Of a stretch of 64,000 nt of DNA, positions 23,918-33,391 are shown in pieces. Numbering within the stretch: the first letter of the stretch is position 1; every line of letters starts with the position of its first letter. The notes beneath the pieces were generated by a model. It saw only the letters and a program-made list of their open reading frames with translations, made no database searches and was not told where the DNA came from. Made by a program: the position numbers and the translations under genes. Where the stretch lies: contig NZ_JAHCPS010000004.1 of NCBI RefSeq assembly GCF_021366795.1, forward strand, positions 124,001 to 188,000. The letters are read 5' to 3'. The DNA comes from Macrococcoides caseolyticum (GTDB lineage: Bacteria > Bacillota > Bacilli > Staphylococcales > Staphylococcaceae).

Positions 23918-24278
23918 TTTTTTGCACTACCTTTACGTTATCATTATTCAAGCTCAGTCCAAATGACTTTGCTTTACTATAGACACGTTCATAAGATGAT
24001 TGTTTCATTGCTTCAGAATTCAATTCTCCATTCACTGATTTCTGATGGACAATTTTTTGTTCAATTGCCGCAATGTTACTGTTTGTTTGATACGCATCAT
24101 ATTTTAAAGATAGCATATAAATACTAACGAAAGCAATCAATGTTACCAATGATAAATAGACTAATTTTTCTAGTTTCGATAAAGAAACAACATGGGTTTT
24201 TGTTACTGTTTTTGTTGCAACTTTTGGTTGTTGTTGAACGTGTTCATAATAATTTGGGTTGATATATTCTACTGCCAT
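23904..24278 (-). CDS. ftsL: Cell-division protein FtsL
   Basis: Small bitopic divisome protein, 124 residues. A cytoplasmic tail is followed by one membrane segment (about 53-72, LVYLSLVTLIAFVSIYML) and an extracellular coiled coil. Sequence conservation of the family is low; identity rests on size, topology and position between rsmH and pbpA. AGAGGTGACAAC precedes the ATG. Confidence 0.92.
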   Translation of the reverse strand: MAVEYINPNYYEHVQQQPKVATKTVTKTHVVSLSKLEKLVYLSLVTLIAFVSIYMLSLKYDAYQTNSNIAAIEQKIVHQKSVNGELNSEAMKQSSYERVYSKAKSFGLSLNNDNVKVVQKNVTN

Positions 24279-24289
24279 GTTGTCACCTC

Positions 24290-25222
24290 TTATTTTAATA
24301 TTTCTACTACTCTTAGTTTAGCACTTCGTGCTCTATTATTATCATCTAATTCTTCTTGTGAAGAAATAATTGGCTTTTTATTGACACGTTTTAATTTTGG
24401 TTTGTATTCATCTGGAATGACTGGAAGTCCTCTTGGAATATCGGGTCCTTTTTCGTATTCCTGGAATACTTGCTTGCATAGTCTATCTTCTAAAGAGTGG
24501 AACGTAATTACTGAAATCCTTCCGCCCACCTTTACTGAATCAATGGCTTGTTCAATTGATTCCTCAAATGCACCTAATTCGTCATTAACCGCAATTCTAA
24601 TGGCCTGAAAAACACGTTTTGCAGGATGTCCGCCTGTTCTTCTGGCTGGTGCAGGAATTGCGTCTTTAATAATCTCTACTAATGCTGATGTCGTTTCAAT
24701 CGGCGCTGTTTCTCTAATATTTTCAATTTTCCGAGCAATTTGTTTTGAAAATTTCTCTTCACCATAGCGAAAGAAAATAGAAACTAATTTTTCGTAAGGC
24801 CATTCATTGACGACTTCGTATGCAGATAAGTCCTGCGTTTGATCCATACGCATATCAAGTCTTGCTTCTTGATGATAACTAAATCCACGTTCACCAATAT
24901 CAAGCTGAGGACTGGATACACCTAAATCGTACAAAATACCGTCAACTTTATCAATATTAAGTTCATCTAAGATGCGTCTTAAATTTCTAAAATTATCTTT
25001 AACGAAAGTGACTTTATCTAAATATTCTTTCAATATGATGTGTGCGTTATCAATTGCTGTCTGGTCCTGGTCAATCGAAATGAGCCTTCCCGTCGTTAAT
25101 TGTTCAACTAAGTATAGACTATGACCTGCTCCACCTAATGTACAATCAACATATATCCCTTCAGGATTAATATTTAGTTTGTCGACTGTTTCTTCTAATA
25201 ATACCGTAACGTGATGGAACAT
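24290..25222 (-). CDS. rsmH: 16S rRNA (cytosine-1402-N4)-methyltransferase
   Basis: SAM-dependent methyltransferase acting on C1402 of 16S rRNA. It has 310 residues. [15 protein letters not shown] begins the protein, [15 protein letters not shown] is the SAM motif [14 protein letters not shown] and [14 protein letters not shown] follow, and [12 protein letters not shown] is near the C-terminus, all family hallmarks. AGGAGGATGTT precedes the ATG. It follows mraZ by 9 bp. Confidence 0.98.
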   Translation of the reverse strand: MFHHVTVLLEETVDKLNINPEGIYVDCTLGGAGHSLYLVEQLTTGRLISIDQDQTAIDNAHIILKEYLDKVTFVKDNFRNLRRILDELNIDKVDGILYDLGVSSPQLDIGERGFSYHQEARLDMRMDQTQDLSAYEVVNEWPYEKLVSIFFRYGEEKFSKQIARKIENIRETAPIETTSALVEIIKDAIPAPARRTGGHPAKRVFQAIRIAVNDELGAFEESIEQAIDSVKVGGRISVITFHSLEDRLCKQVFQEYEKGPDIPRGLPVIPDEYKPKLKRVNKKPIISSQEELDDNNRARSAKLRVVEILK

Positions 25223-25231
25223 AACATCCTC

Positions 25232-25663
25232 CTATAAATCAAAATCAATTAACTCTTCAGCAATTTCTTCGTAATTGTCTTCAGTATCCATATAAAAATC
25301 ATTCCAGCTACTTCTATCCCAAATCTCAATACGACTTGAAACACCGATAACTGTACATTCTTTTGTAAGACCTGCATATTCCATTAAATTTTTTGGAATA
25401 TTGATGCGACCTTGTTTATCGATTTCTACTTCAACTGCGCCAGAGAAGAATAAACGCATAAATTTTCTGGCATCTCTTTTAGTCATTGGTAAAGTTTTTA
25501 ATTTTTCTTCTATTCTTTTCCATTCATCTAAAGGATAGCCAAACAAACACTTATCCAGGCCACGAGTGATTACGAAATGTTCAGATAATGCATCTCGGAA
25601 CTTTGCAGGTACAATCATGCGACCTTTCGTATCCAATTGATGTTGAAATTCACCCATGAACAT
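25232..25663 (-). CDS. mraZ: Transcriptional regulator MraZ
   Basis: DNA-binding regulator of the dcw cluster, with two AbrB-like (SpoVT) domains in 143 residues. The paired DxxGR motifs [15 protein letters not shown] and [13 protein letters not shown] are clear. The start [15 protein letters not shown] matches family N-termini and follows AGGTGATGAAT. Relatives bind tandem GTGG/TGGG repeats in their own promoter, and such repeats are present just upstream. Confidence 0.97.
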   Translation of the reverse strand: MFMGEFQHQLDTKGRMIVPAKFRDALSEHFVITRGLDKCLFGYPLDEWKRIEEKLKTLPMTKRDARKFMRLFFSGAVEVEIDKQGRINIPKNLMEYAGLTKECTVIGVSSRIEIWDRSSWNDFYMDTEDNYEEIAEELIDFDL

Positions 25664-25692
25664 ATTCATCACCTAGCCTTAATATAAATTTA

Positions 25693-25724
25693 CCACATCC
25701 CACCACTTTCCTCCACTAATTATA
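25693..25724 (-). promoter_or_regulatory. mraZ promoter -10 and three-repeat MraZ operator
   Basis: On the minus strand TATAAT (25719-25724) is followed by three GTGG boxes at exactly 10-bp spacing (complement CCAC at 25713, 25703 and 25693). MraZ is known to bind such spaced GTGG/TGGG repeats. Lying just after the -10 they would overlap the transcription start, which suits autorepression of the whole cluster. The -35 is weak. Confidence 0.85.
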
Positions 25725-25752
25725 CAAAAGTTTTTTAATTTTTATTTTAAGA

Positions 25753-25798
25753 CACAAAAAAGCCCCCACCATGCGCTTTTCACATGGTGGGGGGGAAT
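25753..25798 (-). terminator. Terminator of bshC
   Basis: Minus-strand CCCCCACCATG / CATGGTGGGGG stem followed by six Ts, directly upstream of the mraZ promoter. It insulates the dcw cluster from bshC. Confidence 0.93.
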
Positions 25799-25835
25799 CC
25801 CAAAATTTCATCTTATATTGAATTAAAGTGGGTGA

Positions 25836-27431
25836 TTATGGTTTCATGATGATATGATCCAATGAATATTCCTGTAATTCTTCAAGCACCTCATCAAATA
25901 TCCCAAAATGGTAAGTATTGATAAACTGTAATGGATGCATTAATCGTTCTTGTAATCCATTATCAGGGTATAAAACATTTCCGATTGCATTTAACGCTTT
26001 AAAGTCAATATCATGACAACGTTTGATTTCTTGTTGATATCTTTTTTTAAAGTATTCAAATTGACGCTTATGATAACTTAAATTGTCTTGCAATAATTGT
26101 TTTGTGTCAGATGAAACATTTAATAATTGCATCGCCTCATAATCTTTCTCAAGATTCATAACAGTCACTTGCATTTGACTTAATAATAAAGCATTTTCTT
26201 TTGAAACTAAATATTCGTTTTGGAATGATTCAATCCCTCTTTCAAATAAATCTTCAAATGTAATACGAAATCTTTGCATATCTTTAAGTACTTTATCATT
26301 TGCATACGTAATTCGCATTCGTGGTACAACAGGAGGCATTTCTACATGAGCAAATTGAAAGACTTGTTTCAATTCACCCCAATATTTTATTTCGGACGGT
26401 CCACCAATAAAAGCTAACGTATTAAATATCTTCTCTTCCATTAAAGGACGTGTAACAACGTTATTACTGAACAAATGTGGCGCTGCTTGAATCTTCGCTC
26501 TGATTTCAGCTTTCGTAAATGTTACATCTGACTTTGGTAAGACATACTTTCCATCAACATATTTCAACAATTGACGTTTACCATCATACGACATAAATAA
26601 ATGGACATTCGTATCCGTCATAATTTGTTGTTCTTCAATCAGTGCCTTCATCTTTTCTTGACCACTTCTAAACGCTTTATCGATTGCTTCATGATTGTCA
26701 AACATCCACACGAGTTGATCTGTTTCCAGCGCTCTTAATGCCTTATTTTGACTATCAATGAACAACAAACCATAATCTTTAAATAATGTATGAATAATAT
26801 AATGAAAATGATCTGTCCAATTCGTCGGTAAAGTATTTAATAATTCATGAATCGCTTTCGTTGATTGTGATTCAGTCAAACTCGAAATAAAACGATCGAT
26901 CGTGAATTTCAAAGCTTCCTGCTCAAATTCAAGTGTTGATACACTGTCCGTCACATCTTCCGTCGGATGATATTTAATTTTGTGTAAATGTCGATCGCTT
27001 GAATAAACATTCACATGGTTCACTTCATCAAAATCATGGTCCTCACCCGCAATCCAAAAAACAGGAATAATATCTGTTTTTAAATGTTTAGATTGCGTTT
27101 TGGCTAACACGATAATTGAAATGATTTTATGTATCGTGTACATAGGGCTAACAAATAATCCCGCCTGCTGTCCCCCTATGACAACTTTGTGCCCAGTACT
27201 TAATCGCTTTAAATTCTCACGTTGCTCTGTACTTAGTTCAAATTTTGACATATATGCCTCAATGACTTCAGCTAACTTCGCTTCTAAACCATTTGCGGGG
27301 TAGTTCATTCGTGCCTTATAACTTTCATCTTTTGTCACATCATAAAGATATTGATTCAATACTGCATCCTGATTCGTGTAGCGCTCTATGAAAGCACCTT
27401 TTTTATCTGCTAATCGCTTAATTATCTCCAC
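25836..27431 (-). CDS. bshC: Putative cysteine ligase BshC (bacillithiol synthesis)
   Basis: Adds cysteine to GlcN-malate in the last step of bacillithiol synthesis. It has 531 residues (family about 540). Visible family blocks are KVVIGGQQAGLFVSPMYTIH, VFWIAGEDHDFDEVNH and AFIGGPSEIKYWGELKQVF. A coiled-coil stretch occupies about 400-480. I start at the GTG ending at 27431 (MEIIKRLADKKG), preceded by GCGAGGTGTAAACGAA; upstream in-frame codons have no site. BshA and BshB are not in the window. Confidence 0.93.
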   Translation of the reverse strand: MEIIKRLADKKGAFIERYTNQDAVLNQYLYDVTKDESYKARMNYPANGLEAKLAEVIEAYMSKFELSTEQRENLKRLSTGHKVVIGGQQAGLFVSPMYTIHKIISIIVLAKTQSKHLKTDIIPVFWIAGEDHDFDEVNHVNVYSSDRHLHKIKYHPTEDVTDSVSTLEFEQEALKFTIDRFISSLTESQSTKAIHELLNTLPTNWTDHFHYIIHTLFKDYGLLFIDSQNKALRALETDQLVWMFDNHEAIDKAFRSGQEKMKALIEEQQIMTDTNVHLFMSYDGKRQLLKYVDGKYVLPKSDVTFTKAEIRAKIQAAPHLFSNNVVTRPLMEEKIFNTLAFIGGPSEIKYWGELKQVFQFAHVEMPPVVPRMRITYANDKVLKDMQRFRITFEDLFERGIESFQNEYLVSKENALLLSQMQVTVMNLEKDYEAMQLLNVSSDTKQLLQDNLSYHKRQFEYFKKRYQQEIKRCHDIDFKALNAIGNVLYPDNGLQERLMHPLQFINTYHFGIFDEVLEELQEYSLDHIIMKP

Positions 27432-27506
27432 TTCGTTTACACCTCGCATTTTATCATTATTTAGTATAATGATATTCAAGCGCAAATACAATTTTACGGC
27501 TTATAA

Positions 27507-27546
27507 ACAAAAAATAAGTGCATCGCCGAAGCGATACACTTATTCA
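27507..27546 (-). terminator. Terminator of rpmF with TTCG tetraloop
   Basis: Minus-strand AATAAGTGTATCGC-TTCG-GCGATGCACTTATT, one G-U pair, followed by Ts, immediately after the rpmF stop. Confidence 0.93.
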
Positions 27547-27549
27547 TTA

Positions 27550-27723
27550 TTATTTAGAAACTACTTCTTTACCATTGTATGAACCACATGATGGACATAC
27601 GCGGTGAGATAATTTCATTTCGCCACATGATGGACATTCAACCATACCAGGTACTGATAATTTGAAGTGTGTACGACGTTTTCTTTTCGCTGTTTTAGAT
27701 GTTCTTCTAAAAGGAACTGCCAT
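27550..27723 (-). CDS. rpmF: 50S ribosomal protein L32
   Basis: 57-residue ribosomal protein of the large subunit, read on the minus strand as [20 protein letters not shown], ending [11 protein letters not shown]. Two CxxC pairs (CPSCGEM and CPSCGSY) form a zinc ribbon, so this is the zinc-containing (C+) type. The ATG has GGAGGCAAAATACA upstream. It forms an operon with yceD, 21 bp upstream, the usual arrangement in bacteria. Confidence 0.97.
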   Translation of the reverse strand: MAVPFRRTSKTAKRKRRTHFKLSVPGMVECPSCGEMKLSHRVCPSCGSYNGKEVVSK

Positions 27724-27744
27724 TGTATTTTGCCTCCTATCGAT

Positions 27745-28254
27745 CTAGTTTTCCGACATACTGTCTTTTAAAGCTTGAAGTTTTGCAAGCCTTGGATCAA
27801 TCTTAGGCTGCACTTCTAATTGACTTTCATCAATTACTTCCCACCCATTACCTTTCATTAGTTCTAAATCAACATCCTCTTTTACCACACGTACAGGTTT
27901 GTTAATTACAACTAATTCCAAAATAACAGGTGTTAAGTCTATAACACCATTATGAATGGCGTGTCTATTCTCATCATATTCAACATCATCGTTCTCATCA
28001 AAATATTCCACTGAATGAATGTCGAATGGAACTTCAACATCTTCTAATGTTCTTGCACAAGACATAACGAATTGGCCAGTAACATGTAAATCAGCGACTA
28101 CTTCGCGTGACTTAGGCGTTAATTTACCTTTCACCTTAATAGGTGATATATCAACTAACTGTAAGCTAGATATTAAATGATTAAAGTTGATTTCTGATTC
28201 AAATGGATAACCATTATCACGGTGTTTTCTTAATTCAGCTAATGACCATTTCAT
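27745..28254 (-). CDS. yceD: YceD family (DUF177) protein
   Basis: 169-residue protein of the DUF177 family, normally co-transcribed with rpmF and linked to 23S rRNA/ribosome assembly in plants and bacteria. The central block SCARTLEDVEVPFDIHSVEY and the acidic segment DLTPVILELVVINKPVRVV are typical; the C-terminus ends in a WEVIDE block before PKIDPRLAKLQALK. The ATG has AAGAGGTGAAACC upstream. Molecular function is not established. Confidence 0.93.
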   Translation of the reverse strand: MKWSLAELRKHRDNGYPFESEINFNHLISSLQLVDISPIKVKGKLTPKSREVVADLHVTGQFVMSCARTLEDVEVPFDIHSVEYFDENDDVEYDENRHAIHNGVIDLTPVILELVVINKPVRVVKEDVDLELMKGNGWEVIDESQLEVQPKIDPRLAKLQALKDSMSEN

Positions 28255-28284
28255 ATGGTTTCACCTCTTACAAACACAAAATTT

Positions 28285-28314
28285 ATTTTACCTCTTTTTA
28301 TAACACTTTGTCAA
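28285..28314 (-). promoter_or_regulatory. Promoter of yceD-rpmF
   Basis: Minus-strand TTGACA (28309-28314) and TAAAAT (28285-28290) with an 18-bp spacer, 30 bp before the yceD ATG. Confidence 0.72.
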
Positions 28315-28378
28315 GATTTTTTCTTAACAGATATTTCTGTTACAATCAACATTATAAACTGATTAGAGAGGAATTACA

Positions 28379-29452
28379 ATGAAGTCAATCGGAATAATTT
28401 GTGAATATAATCCATTTCATAACGGACATAAGTACCATATTGAACAAGTAAAAAAATTATACCCTGACGCAAAGATTGTAGCAATTATGAGTGGGCATTT
28501 TGTTCAGCGCGGCGAACCTGCATTTATTAATAAATTTATCAGAACCGAAATGGCACTCGACTATGTTGATTTAGTCGTAGAACTTCCGCAAATTTTTGCA
28601 GTTAGTTACGCAGATGACTTTGCACGCGGTGGTGTGACGATAGCCCGATTACTTGGTCTGGATGGATTAACATTCGGTAGTGAAAGTGGTGATATGGGCA
28701 TTATTGATACGGAAATCCATCCTCCGAGTATTAATGATATCCGCACTGGTGCTGCTTATCCAAAATTAATCGGTGCGGGTCTCTTATCAAATGACATATT
28801 AGCCTTTACATATTTAAAAGCAAGTCGTGAAATTTATCCAGCGTTATCACTCATCCCAATTAAACGTATTAGCAATGATTATTTAGATAATAATTTGACC
28901 GGTAAAATATCTAGTGCCACAGCGATTCGTAAAAATTATTTTGAGAATAAATCAATAGATATCGCAATGCCTCGAAGTGAATGTATTGATAATGCTGTGC
29001 AATGGCGTGATTATTTTGTGCTGTTGAAGTATCGTATTTTGACAATGGATGTTGAAGCATTGTCAAAGATTTATACAATGTATGAAGGCCTTGAGAATCG
29101 ATTAAAGAAAGTAATAAATGAAGTGAAAACATTTGATGCATTAGTTACTGCAATGGTTTCCAAGCGATATACAAGAAGTAGAATTCTGCGATTATTCGTT
29201 TACATATTACTGAATATAAAAGAAGATGACGTCAATCAGTTAAAAGCAATCAATGCAATAAGAGTGCTTGGCATGAATGATGCAGGCAGAAAAATGATAA
29301 AAAATATCAAGCATATTGATATCATCACCAATGTAAACAGAGAAAATAAACATCATTTTGAATTAGAGCTGCGTGCTACTGCCGTCTATAATTTAATCGC
29401 TCGTAGTAATCACACAGATTTTAACACCCCAGTAATCTATAAAAAAGGGTGA
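28379..29452 (+). CDS. tmcAL: tRNA(Met) cytidine acetate ligase
   Basis: Forms N4-acetylcytidine at the wobble base of elongator tRNA-Met using acetate and ATP (YlbM family). It has 357 residues. The nucleotidyltransferase motif GIICEYNPFHNGHKYHIEQ (HxGH-like) is at the N-terminus, followed by AIMSGHFVQRGEPAFINKF and TFGSESGD. The C-terminal part is helical. Transcribed divergently from yceD, with AGAGAGGAATTACA before the ATG. Slightly shorter than S. aureus (about 380). Confidence 0.94.
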   Translation: MKSIGIICEYNPFHNGHKYHIEQVKKLYPDAKIVAIMSGHFVQRGEPAFINKFIRTEMALDYVDLVVELPQIFAVSYADDFARGGVTIARLLGLDGLTFGSESGDMGIIDTEIHPPSINDIRTGAAYPKLIGAGLLSNDILAFTYLKASREIYPALSLIPIKRISNDYLDNNLTGKISSATAIRKNYFENKSIDIAMPRSECIDNAVQWRDYFVLLKYRILTMDVEALSKIYTMYEGLENRLKKVINEVKTFDALVTAMVSKRYTRSRILRLFVYILLNIKEDDVNQLKAINAIRVLGMNDAGRKMIKNIKHIDIITNVNRENKHHFELELRATAVYNLIARSNHTDFNTPVIYKKG

Positions 29453-29466
29453 CGATATTTATCTAT

Positions 29467-29504
29467 AAAAATGACGGCTGAAAAAAAATCAGCCGTCATT
29501 TTTA
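29467..29504. terminator. Bidirectional terminator between tmcAL and coaD
   Basis: AAAATGACGGCTG and CAGCCGTCATTTT form a 13-bp stem with A and T runs on both sides, so it can serve the two converging genes. Confidence 0.92.
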
Positions 29505-29510
29505 TAATAT

Positions 29511-30561
<1,051 letters not shown>

Positions 30562-30639
30562 AAGTTACTCCTTTGAAAAATTTATTCTTATCTCACAATC
30601 ATGTATAATACTATTATTAAACATCAAAGGAGACTATTT

Positions 30640-31029
30640 ATGAAACAAGCATTTATCACACTCGGAGAAGGCTATAGTGATTTGTTCGAATTGGAACAAC
30701 TTATGAAATACAATCACGAACGTACGTTATGCCTATTATTTCTTCATACTACTCTAGAAGCCTCACCAAAAACATCTGCCGTATTAATTATGCAACCCAC
30801 ACAAGATGGAAACTTTCAGGCAATGTATAGCATATTTGAAGGCATTAATTATCCTTACCCTGAGTCTAATAAGCGATTTGATTTAATAAAATCCTGGGCA
30901 GAAAAGTACCATATCACTATTAAAGAATTTGATGTTAAAGCCAAGCGCTTTTTCTATGAAGATGCATTGTATCATCAATATTTAATCGGTGTCCTACGCC
31001 TACAACGTGTGATTAAACCGATGCATTAA
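30640..31029 (+). CDS. Conserved protein of unknown function (coaD-ylbG region)
   Basis: 129-residue soluble protein beginning MKQAFITLGEGYSDLFELEQ; I do not recognise a characterised family. It has mixed alpha/beta composition, aromatic-rich in the middle (MYSIFEGINYPYPESNKRF), with no signal peptide or membrane segment. CAAAGGAGACTATTT sits upstream of the ATG. It is divergent from rsmD and its last 17 bp overlap the end of ylbG on the other strand. A similar small gene is commonly found here in staphylococci (from memory). No function is proposed. Confidence 0.75.
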   Translation: MKQAFITLGEGYSDLFELEQLMKYNHERTLCLLFLHTTLEASPKTSAVLIMQPTQDGNFQAMYSIFEGINYPYPESNKRFDLIKSWAEKYHITIKEFDVKAKRFFYEDALYHQYLIGVLRLQRVIKPMH

Positions 31030-31267
31030 GCTCGTGATTCGTATAATCTGTTTTCAATGTTTTATACGGCGAAACAAGTACATTCGTCACAAATTTCAAT
31101 CGTTCAAGTTGCGCAATTGTTGACTCAAGTGCATCCTGATTAATATACATCGATACCCATTTCTCTTTACGATTACTATATACGATATGACCATACTTAC
31201 GAATTTGACGTTCGTGTTTATGACTTTTTAAATAAATAATTAATTGTTGTCTTTGAACTAATGTCAT
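31013..31267 (-). CDS. ylbG: YlbG family protein (DUF2129)
   Basis: 84-residue protein of the DUF2129/UPF0298 family, with QRQQLIIYLKSHKHERQIRK and HIVYSNRKEKWVSMYIN as the recognisable blocks. Usual location is beside rsmD-coaD in Bacillus and staphylococci. Function unknown. AGGATAGAAATT precedes the ATG. Confidence 0.85.
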   Translation of the reverse strand: MTLVQRQQLIIYLKSHKHERQIRKYGHIVYSNRKEKWVSMYINQDALESTIAQLERLKFVTNVLVSPYKTLKTDYTNHELNASV

Positions 31268-31355
31268 AATTTCTATCCTCTCATTGTGCTTTCTTTAATA
31301 GTATCATTAGTTCTGTTAAAATTAAAATAACAATTTATCTCATGGAGGGTTCCTT

Positions 31356-32282
31356 TTGAAAAAATATACACTGGTAAAGACTGCAGCACTTACTGCACTT
31401 TCTTATTCGGCTCTAGTTGCTGTCACTAAAATGACATCTAAACAGTCTATTCGAACAATTAAGCCTTTCTTTAGTCAACGTTCGCCTTATATATTCGCAC
31501 ATCGTGGTGGATTAGGTCTAGCACCTGAGCATACAATGGCAGCGTTCAAACAATCAAAAGAACTTGGGGTTGACGGTTTTGAAATCGATATTCGTATTTC
31601 AAAAGATAACGAAATTATCGTCTTCCATGACGCGCTCGTTGATCGTGTATCTAATGGTTCTGGTTTAATCAGTGCACATACACTTAAAGAGTTAAAGCAA
31701 CTTGATTTAGGTTTCCACTATAAAGATATTAATGGAACGTATCCGTATCGCGGACATCAGGATGCAAAAGTCGTGACATTACAAGAATTACTAGAGAAAT
31801 TCCCGGATATGCGTATTAATATTGATATTAAAGATGCACCCCACTCAAAAGAAGGACGCATCGCACCATCTTTGCTTTATCAGATGATTATTTCAAATAA
31901 TGCACAAGACCGTGTGTGTGTCACAAGCTTCTATGATGAACAGACTGCCCGATTTAATACTTTAGCACATGACAAAATCGCCATCGGTGCTGGACAAAAA
32001 GAAGTGACACGTGCGTATAGCGCTTATCAATTAGGCTTAAAACATACGTATGTCCCAACTGTTGATACTTTCCAGATACCTACGCAAGCAAAAGGGATAA
32101 ATTTAACGCGTGAATCATTTATTACATTTTTGCAAAGTTTAAATATTGCTGTCGGCTATTGGGTCATTAATAGTATTGATGAAATGGATACTTTAATTCA
32201 GCGTGGTGCACATACGATTGTGACAGATCGACCGGATTTAGCAATGCATCTCGTCAATGCACGTTATAAAAATAGCATTTAA
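31356..32282 (+). CDS. glpQ: Glycerophosphodiester phosphodiesterase, membrane-anchored
   Basis: Hydrolyses glycerophosphodiesters to glycerol-3-phosphate and an alcohol. It has 308 residues. An N-terminal hydrophobic segment (about 5-25) is probably an uncleaved anchor. The GDPD domain carries FAHRGGLGLAPEHTMAAF (HR...E metal and catalytic residues), GFEIDIRISKDNEIIVFHDA and INIDIKDAP. Start codon is TTG, after GGAGGGTTCCTT. The paralog and exact substrate (lipid or teichoic-acid-derived) cannot be told. Confidence 0.9.
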   Translation: MKKYTLVKTAALTALSYSALVAVTKMTSKQSIRTIKPFFSQRSPYIFAHRGGLGLAPEHTMAAFKQSKELGVDGFEIDIRISKDNEIIVFHDALVDRVSNGSGLISAHTLKELKQLDLGFHYKDINGTYPYRGHQDAKVVTLQELLEKFPDMRINIDIKDAPHSKEGRIAPSLLYQMIISNNAQDRVCVTSFYDEQTARFNTLAHDKIAIGAGQKEVTRAYSAYQLGLKHTYVPTVDTFQIPTQAKGINLTRESFITFLQSLNIAVGYWVINSIDEMDTLIQRGAHTIVTDRPDLAMHLVNARYKNSI

Positions 32283-32301
32283 GAAAGGTGCGCTGACAAG
32301 T

Positions 32302-32357
32302 AAAAAACCAAATGAAGACGCGACAACACTGAATGTCACCGCTTCATTTGGTTTTTT
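32302..32357. terminator. Bidirectional terminator between glpQ and the methyltransferase gene
   Basis: AAAAAACCAAATGAAG and CTTCATTTGGTTTTTT form a 16-bp stem enclosing 24 bases, with A/T runs on both sides. Confidence 0.88.
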
Positions 32358-32360
32358 AAA

Positions 32361-32936
32361 TTAAATTCGCTTTATTTCATAGATTTCGATACCTCTATAA
32401 TGGGTAATATTGTGAATTGCAAGTGATGCATTATGTAACATTTGTTCTAACTGACTTTTTCGGTTAATAAACAAATTAACTTTATAATAGAATAGAATTT
32501 GTCCTTTTTTCTTCAATATACGATGGCACTCTTTGAGAAATACTTCTTTGTTCATAAAAGTATCAAAGGGTTGATTAATGAGAATAAAATGAAATTTCTT
32601 ATCTTTATACGGGAGTGCATCACTTGATGCGATTTCATAATTAAAGTGCGGATAAATATGCATTGCGTACTGCAAATTGCGAATCGATTGATCAAGAATA
32701 TAGCCTTTAATATTGGTTTCTTTATCAAGCGCATTCACCCATTTACCCGAGTGGCATCCAATACATAAAACTTTCTGATGATAATTCAACGTGATAAACT
32801 GCGTTAAATATTTCTCAAAAATCGGTACAAAAATCAAATCACTATTTTTAGCTTTATATAAAACTTCATCCGGTCGATTTAAAAATTTAACTTTCTTCTC
32901 CCATTTTGAAATGAGTTTCTGTTCATTAATCTCCAT
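32361..32936 (-). CDS. Class I SAM-dependent methyltransferase, uncharacterised
   Basis: 191 residues. VLCIGCHSGKWVNALD is a SAM motif I variant (glycine-rich, with Cys). ASSDALPYKDKKFHFILINQ matches the following acidic and post-I motifs, and ECHRILKKKGQILFYYKVNL matches the typical RVLKPGG segment. Substrate unknown. It follows ylbF by 9 bp, so it is probably co-transcribed with it. The nucleotide-binding glycine pattern is weaker than usual, so loss of activity cannot be excluded. Confidence 0.78.
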   Translation of the reverse strand: MEINEQKLISKWEKKVKFLNRPDEVLYKAKNSDLIFVPIFEKYLTQFITLNYHQKVLCIGCHSGKWVNALDKETNIKGYILDQSIRNLQYAMHIYPHFNYEIASSDALPYKDKKFHFILINQPFDTFMNKEVFLKECHRILKKKGQILFYYKVNLFINRKSQLEQMLHNASLAIHNITHYRGIEIYEIKRI

Positions 32937-32945
32937 ATTTTCCTC

Positions 32946-33368
32946 CTAACTACATCCGCAGCCACTACTACACGTTTGGGTTTCAAAAAATGGATTCCCC
33001 TTTTCAACCTTCACTTCTGTTGACACTTGATGTGCGATCAATACCATGACTTCATCAAGCATGGTTTGCAAATTGGTTTCAAGTTGCTTCATACGCGCTA
33101 CAACCGGATGCATATCGTACAGTTTTTTCGTATGACGCGTCTGTAACATGACTGTTTGATAATCTGGATGATAACGACCGAAACGACTAACTTCATCATA
33201 TTTTTCTTTAATCTTTAATAGATTATTTTTTAATTGTTGTACTTCTTTATTCTGTTCAGCTTCTATTACTGCTGATTTATATTCAAGATAAGCATGACTT
33301 TCTAAAATCATTTGATTCAGTGTCGCTGCTTCATCAATTATTGTTAAGACTTCATTATCGTAAATCAT
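32946..33368 (-). CDS. ylbF: YlbF family regulator (RicF-like)
   Basis: 140-residue helical protein of the YlbF/YmcA family. In Bacillus, YlbF (RicF) joins YmcA and YaaT to support RNase Y-dependent mRNA maturation and development. Two long helices (about 15-115) end in the cysteine-rich tail TQTCSSGCGCS, consistent with the iron-sulfur ligation described for the family. YmcA and YaaT are not in this window. Confidence 0.88.
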   Translation of the reverse strand: MIYDNEVLTIIDEAATLNQMILESHAYLEYKSAVIEAEQNKEVQQLKNNLLKIKEKYDEVSRFGRYHPDYQTVMLQTRHTKKLYDMHPVVARMKQLETNLQTMLDEVMVLIAHQVSTEVKVEKGNPFFETQTCSSGCGCS

Positions 33369-33391
33369 ACATCCACTTCCCTATATTACTG

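Noticed and set aside
24192-24608. 138-residue plus-strand open frame
   Set aside because: Shadow of ftsL and rsmH, both of which have clear motifs on the minus strand.
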